Source: AC-32 sp963813435 (GTDB lineage Bacteria; Actinomycetota; Thermoleophilia; Gaiellales; Gaiellaceae). From it: a stretch of 64,000 nucleotides of DNA. The notes below the pieces were generated by a model. That model had not been told where the DNA came from, ran no database searches, and saw only the letters and a program-made list of their open reading frames with translations. The translations under genes were made by a program, and so were the position numbers. Positions 24,859 to 33,530 of this stretch are shown piece after piece (the stretch's first letter is position 1; each line of letters starts with the position of its first letter). Location of the stretch: contig CAWEYY010000003.1 in the NCBI GenBank assembly GCA_963813435.1, forward strand, positions 124,001 through 188,000, written 5' to 3'.

Positions 24859-24991
24859 ATCCCGCCCAAACCCCCACCCTGGGTGGGGATTGCCGGCCAC
24901 CCTCGCTCCCGCTGCGAGCGTATCGCCAGAACCCGCGCGCGTCTGTGACGAGTCCGAGCCGGAAGCGTGACGATATGTCCAGGGCTTGCGG

Positions 24992-25936
24992 TCACAGGAT
25001 CAGCATCGCGTCGCCGAACGAGTAGAAGCGGTAGCGCTCCTCGATCGCGAGCCGGTACAGGCGGCGCGTCTCCTCGACTCCGGCGAACGCCATCACGAGC
25101 GCGAGAAGCGTCGAGCGCGGGAGGTGGAAGTTCGTCAGCAGCGCGTTCACGCGGCGAAACTCGAAGCCCGGCGTGACGAACAGATCGGTGCGCCCGGCCA
25201 GCGCGGCGCCGCGAGCGATCGACTCGAGCACGCGAACCGTCGTCGTGCCGACCGCGAGCACGCGAGGCGCGGCCTCGATCCGGGCCCACGCCTCCGGCGA
25301 GACTTCGTACCGCTCGCTGTGCAGCTCGTGCGCGGCCAGGTCGTCGGCCGAGATCGGCCTGAACGTGTCCAGGCCCACGTGGAGCGTGACCCGCTCGACG
25401 TCCAGCCGCGCCAGCAGCTCCGGCGTGAAGTGCAAGCCCGCGGTCGGCGCGGCCGCCGAGCCCTCCTTCTCCGCGTACACGGTCTGATAGCGCTCGGGAT
25501 CGGCCAGCTGCTCCTTGATGTACGGCGGCAGCGGGGCCTCCCCGGACGGCTCGCCCTCGAGCCGCAGCCGCCACCGGCCGTCGCCGAGAGGCTCCACGAG
25601 CTCGACCGGCCCGAGCCGCTGCCCGGCCCTGAGCCGCCGCGAGGGCCGGGCGAGCCCCTCCCAGAGGCCGTTCGCCCCGAGCCGCTCCAGGAGCAGCACC
25701 TCCGCGTCTCCCCCGCCCGGCCGCTCCAGCCGCAGCCGGGCTGGAACCACGCGCGTGTCGTTGACGACGACGAGCATCCCCTCCGCAAGGTCCTCGGGCA
25801 GCTCGTCGACGTGTCTGTGACGCACGGCGCCAGTCGCCCGGTCGTACACGAGCAGCCGCGACGAGTCCCGCCGCTCGAGCGGCCGCTGCGCGATCAGCTC
25901 GGGAGGAAGCTCGTAGTCGAGCTCGGCCGACTTCAT
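24992..25936 (-). CDS. queA: S-adenosylmethionine:tRNA ribosyltransferase-isomerase QueA
   Basis: Makes epoxyqueuosine in tRNA from preQ1 using the ribosyl group of SAM. The 314-aa product shows YELPPELIAQRPLERRDSSRLLV, VVNDTRVVPARL, PTAGLHFTPELL, VTLHVGLDTFRP, TTTVRVLES and the C-terminal NFHLPRSTLLALV block. The gene order queA, tgt, yajC, secDF is the widely conserved one. TAGCGT lies 9 nt before ATG 25936, back-to-back with the -10 of the divergent gene. Confidence 0.95.
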   Translation of the reverse strand: MKSAELDYELPPELIAQRPLERRDSSRLLVYDRATGAVRHRHVDELPEDLAEGMLVVVNDTRVVPARLRLERPGGGDAEVLLLERLGANGLWEGLARPSRRLRAGQRLGPVELVEPLGDGRWRLRLEGEPSGEAPLPPYIKEQLADPERYQTVYAEKEGSAAAPTAGLHFTPELLARLDVERVTLHVGLDTFRPISADDLAAHELHSERYEVSPEAWARIEAAPRVLAVGTTTVRVLESIARGAALAGRTDLFVTPGFEFRRVNALLTNFHLPRSTLLALVMAFAGVEETRRLYRLAIEERYRFYSFGDAMLIL

Positions 25937-25945
25937 CCGATGCGA

Positions 25946-25955
25946 ACGCTACCGT
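25946..25955. promoter_or_regulatory. Overlapping divergent -10 elements (queA and the gene at 25964)
   Basis: On the minus strand TAGCGT (25946-25951) precedes queA by 9 nt. On the plus strand TACCGT (25950-25955) precedes the ATG at 25964 by 8 nt. The two hexamers share the TA at 25950-25951, so the two promoters probably exclude each other. Confidence 0.45.
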
Positions 25956-25963
25956 TGCCGCCG

Positions 25964-26410
25964 ATGACCGACGACGCAATCGAGCGCGCGCGGGAGCGGT
26001 TGAGAGAAGCCGCCGAAGGGCGCCCCGACGCGGCGACGGTAGACGCTGTTCTCGAGCGGACGCGCGCCCAGGTCGAGGATCTCGCCGTGGCCGCGGCGGA
26101 GCTCGAGTCGACGCTTCCGGCGAGGATCGACGGCGCGCTTCAGGACGGGATCCGCGAGCAGGTGAGGCCGGTCGGCCGCAACCTCGCAGAGATCCGCGGC
26201 CTGACGAACAACGTCATCCGGCGCCTCGAGCGGATCGAGGGAGACCTGCTCTCCGAGCGGCACGCGCGCGTGGACGACCTCGCGCTCCTCGTCGATCTCG
26301 TCAGCTCCGGCTGGAAGTCGGTCGACGCCCGGCTCGGCTCGCTGGAGAAGAGCCTCAAGTCGAGCCAGGATGCGATCGTTTACCGCATGCAAGAGCGCCG
26401 CTCGGCCTGA
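25964..26410 (+). CDS. Coiled-coil protein, unknown function
   Basis: 148 aa, helical and charged throughout (IERARERLREAAEG, VEDLAVAAAELEST, LTNNVIRRLERIEGDLL, LEKSLKSSQDAIVYRM). No signal peptide or membrane segment. An in-frame ATG at 25940 is possible, but the one at 25964 has TACCGT 8 nt upstream. Its last 31 nt overlap the convergent UPF0104 gene tail to tail. Not recognised. Confidence 0.6.
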   Translation: MTDDAIERARERLREAAEGRPDAATVDAVLERTRAQVEDLAVAAAELESTLPARIDGALQDGIREQVRPVGRNLAEIRGLTNNVIRRLERIEGDLLSERHARVDDLALLVDLVSSGWKSVDARLGSLEKSLKSSQDAIVYRMQERRSA

Positions 26411-27240
26411 CCGCGGGCCAGGCGTTCCTCCACGAGCAGGCCGATCAGGCCGAGCGCGACCGCGAACCAGAGCGTCGCGAGGCGGATGAGCACCGTGGCT
26501 GCAGCGGCGGCGACCTTCGTCGTGTCGCCGAGGTGGCGGATCAGCCCGGTCATGCTCGCCTCCGCGACGCCGAGCCCGCCCGGGAGGAACGAGAGCGCTC
26601 CCGCGAGGCTGCCCACCGAGAAGACGACCACGGTGTCCGCGAGCGACAGGTCGAGGTCGAGCCCGCGCACGCAGACGTAGGCGGCCAGGCACTCGCAGAA
26701 CCACGACACCGCGGAGAGCGCGGTCATCCCGATCAGGAGCCACCAGCCGAGGAGCCGTCTCGCTGTTTCAGGCGCCTCGCCGAGCGCCGCGAAGCGGCCG
26801 AGCAGCGGGCTGTGCACGACGAAGACGATCCCCGCGACGCCGACCAGCGCGATGACGAGCAGCGGCCAGCGGTCGGTGCTCGCTCCGGCGACCACCGCGA
26901 GGACGACGACGCCCGTTGCATCCGTGACCCGCTCGGCGAGCACGACCGGCGCCGAGCGGCGGACCGGCACGTCGAACGACCGGCGCAGGAGCCCGCACTT
27001 GAGCACCTCGCCCGCCTTGCCCGGCGTGATCGTCATGGTCAGGCCCGCAACGAAGACCGCGAGACTCCGGCCGCGCGGCACGTCGATGCCGACCCGCGCC
27101 AGGTAGATCTCCCAGCGCCCGAAGCGGATCAGGTAGTTGAGCGCCGTCAGCGCAAGGGCGAGCGGGAACAGCTCCCAGCGGAAGCCGCCGAGCTCGTCGA
27201 GCAGGCCGAAGTCCGAATACAGCGCGAGCCCGACGGTCAC
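26380..27240 (-). CDS. UPF0104 / lysylphosphatidylglycerol-synthase-TM-like membrane protein
   Basis: 286 aa with about seven to eight hydrophobic segments and the family block TITPGKAGEVLKCGLLRR near residue 70, and GSLAGALSFLPGGLGVAEASMTG near residue 215. These are the hallmark segments of the AglD/YbhN group, thought to flip or transfer lipid-linked groups. The annotated GTG at 27240 begins inside a likely first helix; in-frame coding continues upstream for 14 codons to a CTG at 27282, directly after the ubiA stop, so the true start may be there. Confidence 0.8.
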   Translation of the reverse strand: MTVGLALYSDFGLLDELGGFRWELFPLALALTALNYLIRFGRWEIYLARVGIDVPRGRSLAVFVAGLTMTITPGKAGEVLKCGLLRRSFDVPVRRSAPVVLAERVTDATGVVVLAVVAGASTDRWPLLVIALVGVAGIVFVVHSPLLGRFAALGEAPETARRLLGWWLLIGMTALSAVSWFCECLAAYVCVRGLDLDLSLADTVVVFSVGSLAGALSFLPGGLGVAEASMTGLIRHLGDTTKVAAAAATVLIRLATLWFAVALGLIGLLVEERLARGQAERRSCMR

Positions 27241-27283
27241 GGCGACCGCGAGCGCCAGCGTCAGGAAGACGGCTCGTTTCAGG

Positions 27284-28189
27284 TCAGGTCAGCGCCAGGA
27301 TGAGGCCCGCGGTCACGATCCAGAGGGCGATGTCGACCAGGATCGGGACGTCGGTCAGGAGCACCTGCTCGGGCTCCTCGCCGAGGTCGTCGCGGTGGAC
27401 GAGGAGCAGGTACCGGAAGATCCCGAAGATCACGAACGGGATCGTCACCATCAGCGCCTTCGAGTCGCGCGCGGTGAACGTGTAGAGCGAGTAGGCGATC
27501 ACCGTCGAGGCGGCGACCACCGAGACGAGCTGGTCGACGAGCTCGAGTGAATAACCCTCCAGCACCGGCCGACCGGGGGTCTCGCGGGCGCCCACGAGGA
27601 CGAGCTCCCCGCGCCGCTTCGCGAGCGCGAGGAACAGCGCGAGCAGAACCGTGCAGAGCAGCAACCAGGGCGAGATGCGCACGTCCACGGCCTCGGCACC
27701 GGCGGCCGCGCGGATCACGAACAGCCCGGCGATGACGAACACGTCGACCAGCACGATGTGCTTGAGACCGAACGAGTACGCGGCCTGGAGGGCCGCGAAA
27801 CCGAGCAGCAGCGCGACCGAGGCGAGACCGAGCCAGCCGGCGATCGCGAGCGCACCGGCCGCGAGCACCGCCGAGAGAATCAGCGCCGCCTTCACGGAGA
27901 GCTCCCCGCGCGCGATCGGCCGCTGGCGCTTGACCGGGTGCAGCCGGTCCTGCTCGGCGTCGCGGACGTCGTTCAGCAGGTACGCGGCGCTCGAGACCGC
28001 GCAGTACGCGACGAAGGCCGCGAGCGCCTCGGCCCAGCGAACCGGGTCGCCGAGCTGAGCCGCAAACACGATCCCGGCGAAGACGAGGAGATTCTTCGGC
28101 CACTGCCGCGGCCGCATCGCGGCGAGCGCCGCGCGGGCCGGCGAGCGGCGGCGCGGAAGCTCGACGAGCTCATGGGCGGGAAGGCTCAT
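27284..28189 (-). CDS. UbiA prenyltransferase, decaprenyl-phosphate phosphoribosyltransferase type
   Basis: 301 aa integral membrane enzyme. RPRQWPKNLLVFA at the first helix and LNDVRDAEQDRLHP (NDxxDxxxD metal site) plus KRQRPIARG are typical of the branch that moves 5-phosphoribose to polyprenyl phosphate, the first step to decaprenyl-phospho-arabinose in actinobacteria. The second aspartate-rich loop is weak. It is immediately followed by a UPF0104 membrane protein, which could act on the lipid-linked product. No arabinosyltransferase is in this window. Confidence 0.82.
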   Translation of the reverse strand: MSLPAHELVELPRRRSPARAALAAMRPRQWPKNLLVFAGIVFAAQLGDPVRWAEALAAFVAYCAVSSAAYLLNDVRDAEQDRLHPVKRQRPIARGELSVKAALILSAVLAAGALAIAGWLGLASVALLLGFAALQAAYSFGLKHIVLVDVFVIAGLFVIRAAAGAEAVDVRISPWLLLCTVLLALFLALAKRRGELVLVGARETPGRPVLEGYSLELVDQLVSVVAASTVIAYSLYTFTARDSKALMVTIPFVIFGIFRYLLLVHRDDLGEEPEQVLLTDVPILVDIALWIVTAGLILALT

Positions 28190-28203
28190 CGCACGGATTC
28201 TGA

Positions 28204-29580
28204 CTACTGGGGAACCGTGGGGAGCACGAGCTCGAAGCGGCTGCCCTCGTCGCTCGTGCTCTCGAGCCGGATCCGGCCGCCGAGCGCCTCGGCGAGCTCG
28301 CTCGCGATCGCGAGACCGAGGCCGGTGCCGCCGCCGCCCCGCGACCAGAACGGGCGGAAGATCCGTTCGCGCTCGACCGGTGGGATCCCCGGCCCGCTGT
28401 CGCCGACGGCCACGTAGACGCGGCCGTTCGTCGCCGTCAGCTCGAGCTCGATGCGACCGCCGTCGGGCGTCCAGCGGAAGGCGTTCGAGAGGAGGTTGGA
28501 GATGATCTGGAGCACGCGATCGCCGTCGGAGATGATCACCGGCTTCGCGTCGACCATCCGCCGGTAGTCGATCTTGCGACGGCGCGCCTCCTCGCCGAAC
28601 GCGGTGTACGCGCGGTCGACCAGCCGCTCCATGTCGACCTCCTCGTGGAGCACCGTGAAGCGGTGCGCGTCGAGCTTCGCGAGGTCGAGCACGTCGCCCA
28701 CGAGCCGCTCGAGCCGCTGGGCCTCGGCCGCGATCACGGTCAGCGACGCCATCCGCATCTCCTCGTCCGTGACGACGCCCTCGCGCAGCGCCTCGACATG
28801 GCCGCGGATCGCGGTCAGCGGCGTGCGCAGCTCGTGCGAAACGCTCATCAGGAAGCCGCGCTCGAGCTCCTCCGTCTCCGCCAGCCGCGCGGCCATCTGA
28901 CGGAAGCTCTCGGCGAGGTCTCCGATCTCGCCGCCGCCGCGCACCTCCGGCACGTCAACCTCGTAGCTCCCGCGCGCGATCTGGTCGGCGGCCCGCGAGA
29001 GGTCGAGCACCGGCTCGGTGATCCGCCGCGAGAGGTAGACACCGAGGCCCGCTGCGACCGCAACGCCGGCCGCGAACGCCAGCAGCAGGCGGTCGATCAG
29101 CGCGAGCCAGTGCTGCTCGAGGACGGTCCTCGGCTTCGCCAGGACGATCACGCCGAAGGTCTGGTGGCCGAGCTTGAGCGGCCTCGCGACCGCGAGGAGC
29201 TCGTGGCTCTCGCCCGGCGACGTGAACCGGAACCGCGTCACGTCCTGCGTCCGCGCCTTGTCGAGGTCGACCACGCCGCGCGGCAGCCGCCTGAAGGCGG
29301 GCCTCTGCCCTGGAAACAGGTCGACTCCGCTGTAGTAGATCTTGTCGCCGGTGGCGAGCGCGAGACGCTTCGCCGAGACGGGCTTGAGCCCCGCCTGCTG
29401 CGAGTAGATGTTCGTGATGCCCTGCGCCTCGCGTGCGAGCTCGCCGTAGGCCTGGGCGCGCGCCTGGTTCTCCGCGTAGCCGCGGACGAGGCGCAGCGCG
29501 ATCGCGGCGGAGACGAGACCTGCCACCACCACGCCGAGCAGGAAGAACGCCGGGAGCTGGAAGCGCAGCGACCGGAGCAT
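28204..29580 (-). CDS. Sensor histidine kinase (HAMP-HisKA-HATPase)
   Basis: 458 aa. Two membrane helices (about 9-31 and 165-184) enclose an extracellular sensor of about 130 residues; then HAMP (about 185-240), HisKA with SHELRTPL (His249), and an HATPase with NLLSNAFRWTP, GDSGPGIP and GTGLGLAIA. Partner of the response regulator 13 nt upstream. The signal is unknown. This pair sits beside, but is not clearly co-transcribed with, the ubiA gene 14 nt further on. Confidence 0.92.
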   Translation of the reverse strand: MLRSLRFQLPAFFLLGVVVAGLVSAAIALRLVRGYAENQARAQAYGELAREAQGITNIYSQQAGLKPVSAKRLALATGDKIYYSGVDLFPGQRPAFRRLPRGVVDLDKARTQDVTRFRFTSPGESHELLAVARPLKLGHQTFGVIVLAKPRTVLEQHWLALIDRLLLAFAAGVAVAAGLGVYLSRRITEPVLDLSRAADQIARGSYEVDVPEVRGGGEIGDLAESFRQMAARLAETEELERGFLMSVSHELRTPLTAIRGHVEALREGVVTDEEMRMASLTVIAAEAQRLERLVGDVLDLAKLDAHRFTVLHEEVDMERLVDRAYTAFGEEARRRKIDYRRMVDAKPVIISDGDRVLQIISNLLSNAFRWTPDGGRIELELTATNGRVYVAVGDSGPGIPPVERERIFRPFWSRGGGGTGLGLAIASELAEALGGRIRLESTSDEGSRFELVLPTVPQ

Positions 29581-29593
29581 CGCTGCGGTGGTG

Positions 29594-30301
29594 TTAGGCG
29601 CTCACGGCCGTATCCCTCGCGGGACCGACCTTGTAGCCGACGCCCCAGACGGTGACGATCGGCGAGGCGTCACCGAGCTTGCGCCGGATCTGCCGGACGT
29701 GCACGTCGACTGTGCGGGTGTCGCCCGCGAAGGTGTAGCCCCACACGCGCTCGAGCAACTGGTCGCGCGTGAGCACGATCCCGCGGTGGTCGAGCAGCTC
29801 CCAGAGGAGGTCGAACTCCTTGGGCGCGAGCTGCACCTCGTCCTCGCCGACCCGTACCTCGCGGCGGCCGGCATCGATCTCGAGATCGCCGTGGGTGATC
29901 TGCTTCGTCTCCATCTCGCGGCGCTCCGGAACCGAGCGGCGCAAGATCGACTTCACCCGGGCCACGAGCTCGCGCGGGTTGAACGGCTTCGTCAGGTAGT
30001 CATCGGCCCCGACCTCGAGGCCGATGATCTTGTCCACATCCTCGTCGCGCGCCGTCAGCATCAGGATCGGGACGTCCGAGCTGCGGCGGATGCGGCGACA
30101 GACCTCGATCCCGTCGATGTCGGGCAACATCAGGTCGAGGACGATCAGGTCCGGACGCTCGGCGGAGACGCCCTCGAGGGCCTCCGTCCCGGAGCCGACA
30201 GTGCGGATCTTGTAGCCCGCGTTCTTCAGGTAGAGCGCGACAAACGAGGCGATCGAGGTCTCGTCCTCGACAACCAGCACCGTCTGATCCTGGTTTGCCA
30301 T
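29594..30301 (-). CDS. OmpR-family response regulator (canonical receiver)
   Basis: 235 aa. Receiver with Glu12-Asp13, phosphoacceptor Asp56 (LIVLDLMLP), and Lys105 (LTKPF); winged helix ending DVHVRQIRRKLGD and VWGVGYKVG. Cognate kinase follows at 13 nt. ATG 30301 has CTGAGG just upstream. All residues missing from the regulator at 17014 are present here. Confidence 0.93.
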   Translation of the reverse strand: MANQDQTVLVVEDETSIASFVALYLKNAGYKIRTVGSGTEALEGVSAERPDLIVLDLMLPDIDGIEVCRRIRRSSDVPILMLTARDEDVDKIIGLEVGADDYLTKPFNPRELVARVKSILRRSVPERREMETKQITHGDLEIDAGRREVRVGEDEVQLAPKEFDLLWELLDHRGIVLTRDQLLERVWGYTFAGDTRTVDVHVRQIRRKLGDASPIVTVWGVGYKVGPARDTAVSA

Positions 30302-30326
30302 GGCCTCAGGATGCCAGAGACGGCCG

Positions 30327-30809
30327 TCAGCGCTTGGTCTTGGTGGTTCCGAGCTGAAAGACCGTCGACAGGTCCGGAAGCGACTCGTACGCGCCGTCGT
30401 CGAACGAGATCACACCGTCAGGGAGGCCGTTCTCGCCGCTGCCGTCCACCGTCACCGTGCCCCGTCCGACCGCGGACACGAAGATGCCGCTGCCCTGGAC
30501 CATGATCGTGTAGCGGCCGTCGAGCGCCCGGAACGAGATCTTCTTGCCCGTGCAAACCAGCGTCGTCCGGTTGACCGGCCGCGGCTTGCAGTGCACGAAC
30601 GTGGGCGCCGAGGCGTCGAGCGGCGTGTTGTCCCTGATCCGGATCTTGCCTTTCGCCGCGCGGCCGACCGCCGAGCCCTTGAACTTGAGCGTGACCTGGC
30701 CCTTTCCGCGCTGGATCGAGAGCGTCCCGTCAGAGCCCTTGCCTGCGGGCGCAGCGGCAGGAAGCGCGAGCGCCGCGCCGATCACCACAGCCAGTAGTCG
30801 CCACCCCAT
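30327..30809 (-). CDS. Secreted protein of unknown function
   Basis: 160 aa. Signal peptide (MGWRLLAVVIGAALALPAAA), then a beta-rich mature part (GTLSIQRGKGQVTLKFKG, ISFRALDGRYTIMVQGSG, RGTVTVDG) ending SVFQLGTTKTKR. Two cysteines (VHCKP and LVCTG) may pair. Lies 25 nt upstream of the response regulator in the same direction, so it may belong to that operon. Not a family I recognise. Confidence 0.7.
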   Translation of the reverse strand: MGWRLLAVVIGAALALPAAAPAGKGSDGTLSIQRGKGQVTLKFKGSAVGRAAKGKIRIRDNTPLDASAPTFVHCKPRPVNRTTLVCTGKKISFRALDGRYTIMVQGSGIFVSAVGRGTVTVDGSGENGLPDGVISFDDGAYESLPDLSTVFQLGTTKTKR

Positions 30810-30888
30810 GGATTGCAGTATCGGCTGCGCGGGTGAGTGCGCAATGAGCGACCTGTTAGGAAAACGTAAAGCAAGGAACAATGCGGAA

Positions 30889-32502
30889 ATGCGCGCGACG
30901 CTGGTCTGCCTCCCGCTCCTGCTCGCGGTCGTCGTCGCGACGGGCTCGGCTCCGGCCGCCGTCGGGCCTCCGCGGCTGCTCGGGCTGAGCATCTCGAACG
31001 GCGGGCACCCGTTCCTCGGCGACACGCGCCAGCTCGCGACCGTGAGCCCGAACGGAGACGGCTACCGCGACCGCGCGACCGTCCGCTTCCGGCTCGACCG
31101 CGCGGCGCGAGTCCTGGTCCAGGCGGTCGTGACCGACGAGGTCAGGCGGCCGGTGAAGGTGATCTGGCAGACGCGCCGGAAGCTCGCTGCCGGGCCGCAC
31201 TCGATCTCGTGGAAGCCCCGCAAGGGGATCGCGGGCCGCACGTACCTCCTGCGCTTCACCGTCACCGGAGTCCACGGCGGACGACGTGTCTACGGCTTCG
31301 AGCGGCCGCGCGCGTCGCGGCCGACCAGCGGCCTCGTCGTCCGCATCCTCGGCGTCGAGCTCGCGTTCGTGAAGCGGAGCTACGTTCAGGGTGCGCAGGC
31401 GGCGGTCTCGATCTCGACCGACTCCCCGAACGTGCGGATCCGCTTCTTCTCGTACCCGAGCGGCGGGTTCGCCGGTACCCGCGACCCGAACACGAATGCG
31501 ATCCCGGTGACGCCGTCGATCCGCCTCGACTGGCGGGTGCACCGCAACGCGCCGTACGTCCTCCAGGTGACGCGGTCGGGCGACTGGCCGGGCGGCCTCT
31601 ACTTCCTGCGGGTGACGACATCGGACGGCCAGACCGGCTACGCGCCGGTGATCCTCCGGCCGAAGGCGATCGGCGAGCACAAGGTCGCGGTCGTCCTGTC
31701 GACGAACACGTGGCAGGCCTACAACTTCCGCGACGCGACGGGCGACGGCTGGGGCGACTCGTGGTACATCGGCGGTGCGGCGCCCGCGGTCGACCTGCGC
31801 AGGCCGTACCTCGACGGTGGCCTGCCGTATCGCTTCCGCGAGTGGAACTCCGGCTTCCTCTCGTGGCTCCGGCAAACGGGCAAGGAGGTCGACTGGCTCT
31901 CGGACGACGACCTCGACAGCGTGGCGAGCGGGGACGAGCTCCGCAACGCCTACGACCTCGTCGTCTTCCCCGGCCACGAGGAGTACGTCACCGGGCATGT
32001 CTACGACGTGGTCGAGCGCTTCCAGGACCTCGGCGGCAACCTGCTCTTCCTCTCCGCGAACAACTTCTTCTGGAAGGTCGATCGCCAGGGCGCCTACCTG
32101 CGCCGGGTCGACCAGTGGCGCCGGCTCGGGCGGCCCGAGGCCAAGCTGATCGGGATCCAGTACGTCGCGAGCAACCACGGCGAGAGCGAGCGCTCGTACG
32201 TCGTGGCCGGCGCCGACAAGGAGCCGTGGGTGTTCGCGGGGACCGGGCTTTCGAACGGGTCGGAGTTCGGGCGCTACGGGATCGAGGTCGACGCGCGGAC
32301 TCCGAGCTCGCCGTCGTCCGGGGTCGTCGTGCTCGCGGTCGCGCCGCACGCGATCGGCGACCACGACGCGGAGATGGCGATCTACCGGACGAAGGGCGGA
32401 GCGATCGTCTTCGCGGCGGGCGCGCTCGACTTCTCGGGCTCGATCGGCCTTCCGGCCGTCGCCCAGCTCGTGGACAACGTCTGGGCTCGCCTGGCGTCCT
32501 AG
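30889..32502 (+). CDS. Exported protein with N,N-dimethylformamidase beta-like C-terminal domain
   Basis: 537 aa. Signal peptide (MRATLVCLPLLLAVVVAT), a beta-sandwich N-terminal part opening with TVSPNGDGYRDRATVRF (a motif of FlgD-like Ig folds), a middle part, then a domain from about residue 260: VAVVLSTNTWQAYN, YIGGAAPAVDLRRPYLDGGL, YDLVVFPGHEEYVTGHVYD, GGNLLFLSANNFFWKV. The last block is the glutamine-amidotransferase-like fold of DMFase large subunits. The substrate is unknown. Convergent 4-nt overlap with the dehydrogenase stop. Confidence 0.75.
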   Translation: MRATLVCLPLLLAVVVATGSAPAAVGPPRLLGLSISNGGHPFLGDTRQLATVSPNGDGYRDRATVRFRLDRAARVLVQAVVTDEVRRPVKVIWQTRRKLAAGPHSISWKPRKGIAGRTYLLRFTVTGVHGGRRVYGFERPRASRPTSGLVVRILGVELAFVKRSYVQGAQAAVSISTDSPNVRIRFFSYPSGGFAGTRDPNTNAIPVTPSIRLDWRVHRNAPYVLQVTRSGDWPGGLYFLRVTTSDGQTGYAPVILRPKAIGEHKVAVVLSTNTWQAYNFRDATGDGWGDSWYIGGAAPAVDLRRPYLDGGLPYRFREWNSGFLSWLRQTGKEVDWLSDDDLDSVASGDELRNAYDLVVFPGHEEYVTGHVYDVVERFQDLGGNLLFLSANNFFWKVDRQGAYLRRVDQWRRLGRPEAKLIGIQYVASNHGESERSYVVAGADKEPWVFAGTGLSNGSEFGRYGIEVDARTPSSPSSGVVVLAVAPHAIGDHDAEMAIYRTKGGAIVFAAGALDFSGSIGLPAVAQLVDNVWARLAS

Positions 32503-33359
32503 ACGGGCTTCTCGTACTCGTAGAAGCCGCGGCCCGTCTTGCGGCCGAGGTCGCCGGCGTCGCGCATCTCGATCAGCCGCTGCGGCGGCCCCATGCGCTC
32601 CTCGCCGAGGGCGGCGTGCAGGGCCTCGGACGCGTGCACGTGGACGTCGACCCCGATCAGGTCGATCAGCGCGCACGGTCCGATCGGCCAGTTGGCGCCG
32701 AAGCGCATCGCGCGGTCGACGTCCTCGGGCGTGACCCGGGCCTCGTCGAGCACGCGCACGCAGTCGTTCAGGAGCGGGATCAGGATCCGGTTGACGATGA
32801 AGCCCGGCGTGTCGTTGCAGGCGACCGGCTCCTTGCCGATCCGCTGCGCGAAGGCGTAGGCGGCGCCGAAAACGTCGTCGCTCGTGTGCGCCGTGCGCAC
32901 GACCTCGACGAGCGGCAGGACGGGCGCGGGGTTGAAGAAGTGCATCCCCACGACGCGCTCCTGGTGCTGAGCCGCGTCCGCGATCTGCGTCACCGAGAGC
33001 GCCGAGGTGTTCGTGGCGAGGATCGCGTCGGGCGCGACGATCCGATCGAGCTCGGCGAACAGGGTTCGCTTGACGTCGAGATCCTCGAACGCAGCCTCGA
33101 TCACGAGCCCGCAGGAGGCGAGCTCCTCGAGATCCGTGACGAGGCAGAGCCGCCCGAGCGCCGCCTCCTTCTCGTCGGCCGTGAGCCGCCCCTTCTCGAC
33201 CCCGCGGGAAAGGTAGTGGTCGATCCGCGCGCGCGCCGCCTCGCCGAGCTGCGGCTCGACTTCGCGGCCGATGACCTCGAGCCCGGCCTGGAGGCAGACC
33301 TGCGCGATCCCCGAGCCCATCGTGCCCAGACCGACGACGCCGACGCGAGCGATCTCCAC
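32499..33359 (-). CDS. 3-hydroxyacyl-CoA (3-hydroxybutyryl-CoA) dehydrogenase
   Basis: 286 aa. NAD-binding loop GLGTMGSGIAQ (residues 10-20), the substrate helix TNTSALSVTQIA, catalytic HFFNPAPVLPLVEVV, NDTPGFIVNRIL and the C-terminal domain RMRDAGD-type GRKTGRGFYEYE. Interconverts 3-hydroxyacyl-CoA and 3-ketoacyl-CoA, next to a thiolase. GTG start at 33359 has TAGGAT 8 nt upstream; a hairpin separates it from the thiolase. Confidence 0.93.
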   Translation of the reverse strand: MEIARVGVVGLGTMGSGIAQVCLQAGLEVIGREVEPQLGEAARARIDHYLSRGVEKGRLTADEKEAALGRLCLVTDLEELASCGLVIEAAFEDLDVKRTLFAELDRIVAPDAILATNTSALSVTQIADAAQHQERVVGMHFFNPAPVLPLVEVVRTAHTSDDVFGAAYAFAQRIGKEPVACNDTPGFIVNRILIPLLNDCVRVLDEARVTPEDVDRAMRFGANWPIGPCALIDLIGVDVHVHASEALHAALGEERMGPPQRLIEMRDAGDLGRKTGRGFYEYEKPV

Positions 33360-33367
33360 GGCGCGCG

Positions 33368-33373
33368 ATCCTA
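33368..33373 (-). promoter_or_regulatory. Putative -10 hexamer of the hydroxyacyl-CoA dehydrogenase (leaderless)
   Basis: TAGGAT on the minus strand, 8 nt before the GTG at 33359. Confidence 0.45.
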
Positions 33374-33415
33374 CGGTTTCTGGTCCACGCGCACGCGTGA
33401 ACCCTCATCCCCGCG

Positions 33416-33430
33416 GGGGCCTTCGGCCCC
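33416..33430 (-). terminator. GC hairpin between thiolase and hydroxyacyl-CoA dehydrogenase
   Basis: GGGGCC, a 3-nt loop and GGCCCC form a perfect 6-bp stem in the 171-bp gap, 100 nt beyond the thiolase stop. There is no U-tract, so termination is only inferred. Confidence 0.35.
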
Positions 33431-33470
33431 TTGCCCCCGGTTTTCGAGCGTAGCCGCGAAATCGTCATGG

Positions 33471-33514
33471 ATGTGTGACTCGGATGTGCCGAATGTGTGA
33501 CTTCGGCGTGCCGC
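33471..33514 (+). repeat. Two 22-bp tandem repeats downstream of thiolase
   Basis: ATGTGTGACTCGGATGTGCC and ATGTGTGACTTCGGCGTGCC begin two back-to-back 22-bp units (33471-33492 and 33493-33514), differing at only a few positions. They lie just after the thiolase stop. No function is evident; a regulator site or slipped-strand duplication is possible. Confidence 0.6.
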
Positions 33515-33530
33515 GCCGAGCGTCAAGCGC

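Noticed and set aside
24859..24991. A queuosine (preQ1) riboswitch ahead of tgt or queA
   Set aside because: tgt and queA leaders are too short, and no preQ1-like stem-loop with the A-rich tail is visible in this 133-bp gap.
30856..33468. 870-codon minus-strand open frame across the exported DMFase-like gene
   Set aside because: Composition is Arg/Ala/Asp-rich with no motif, and it overlaps genes with signal peptide and catalytic motifs on the other strand.
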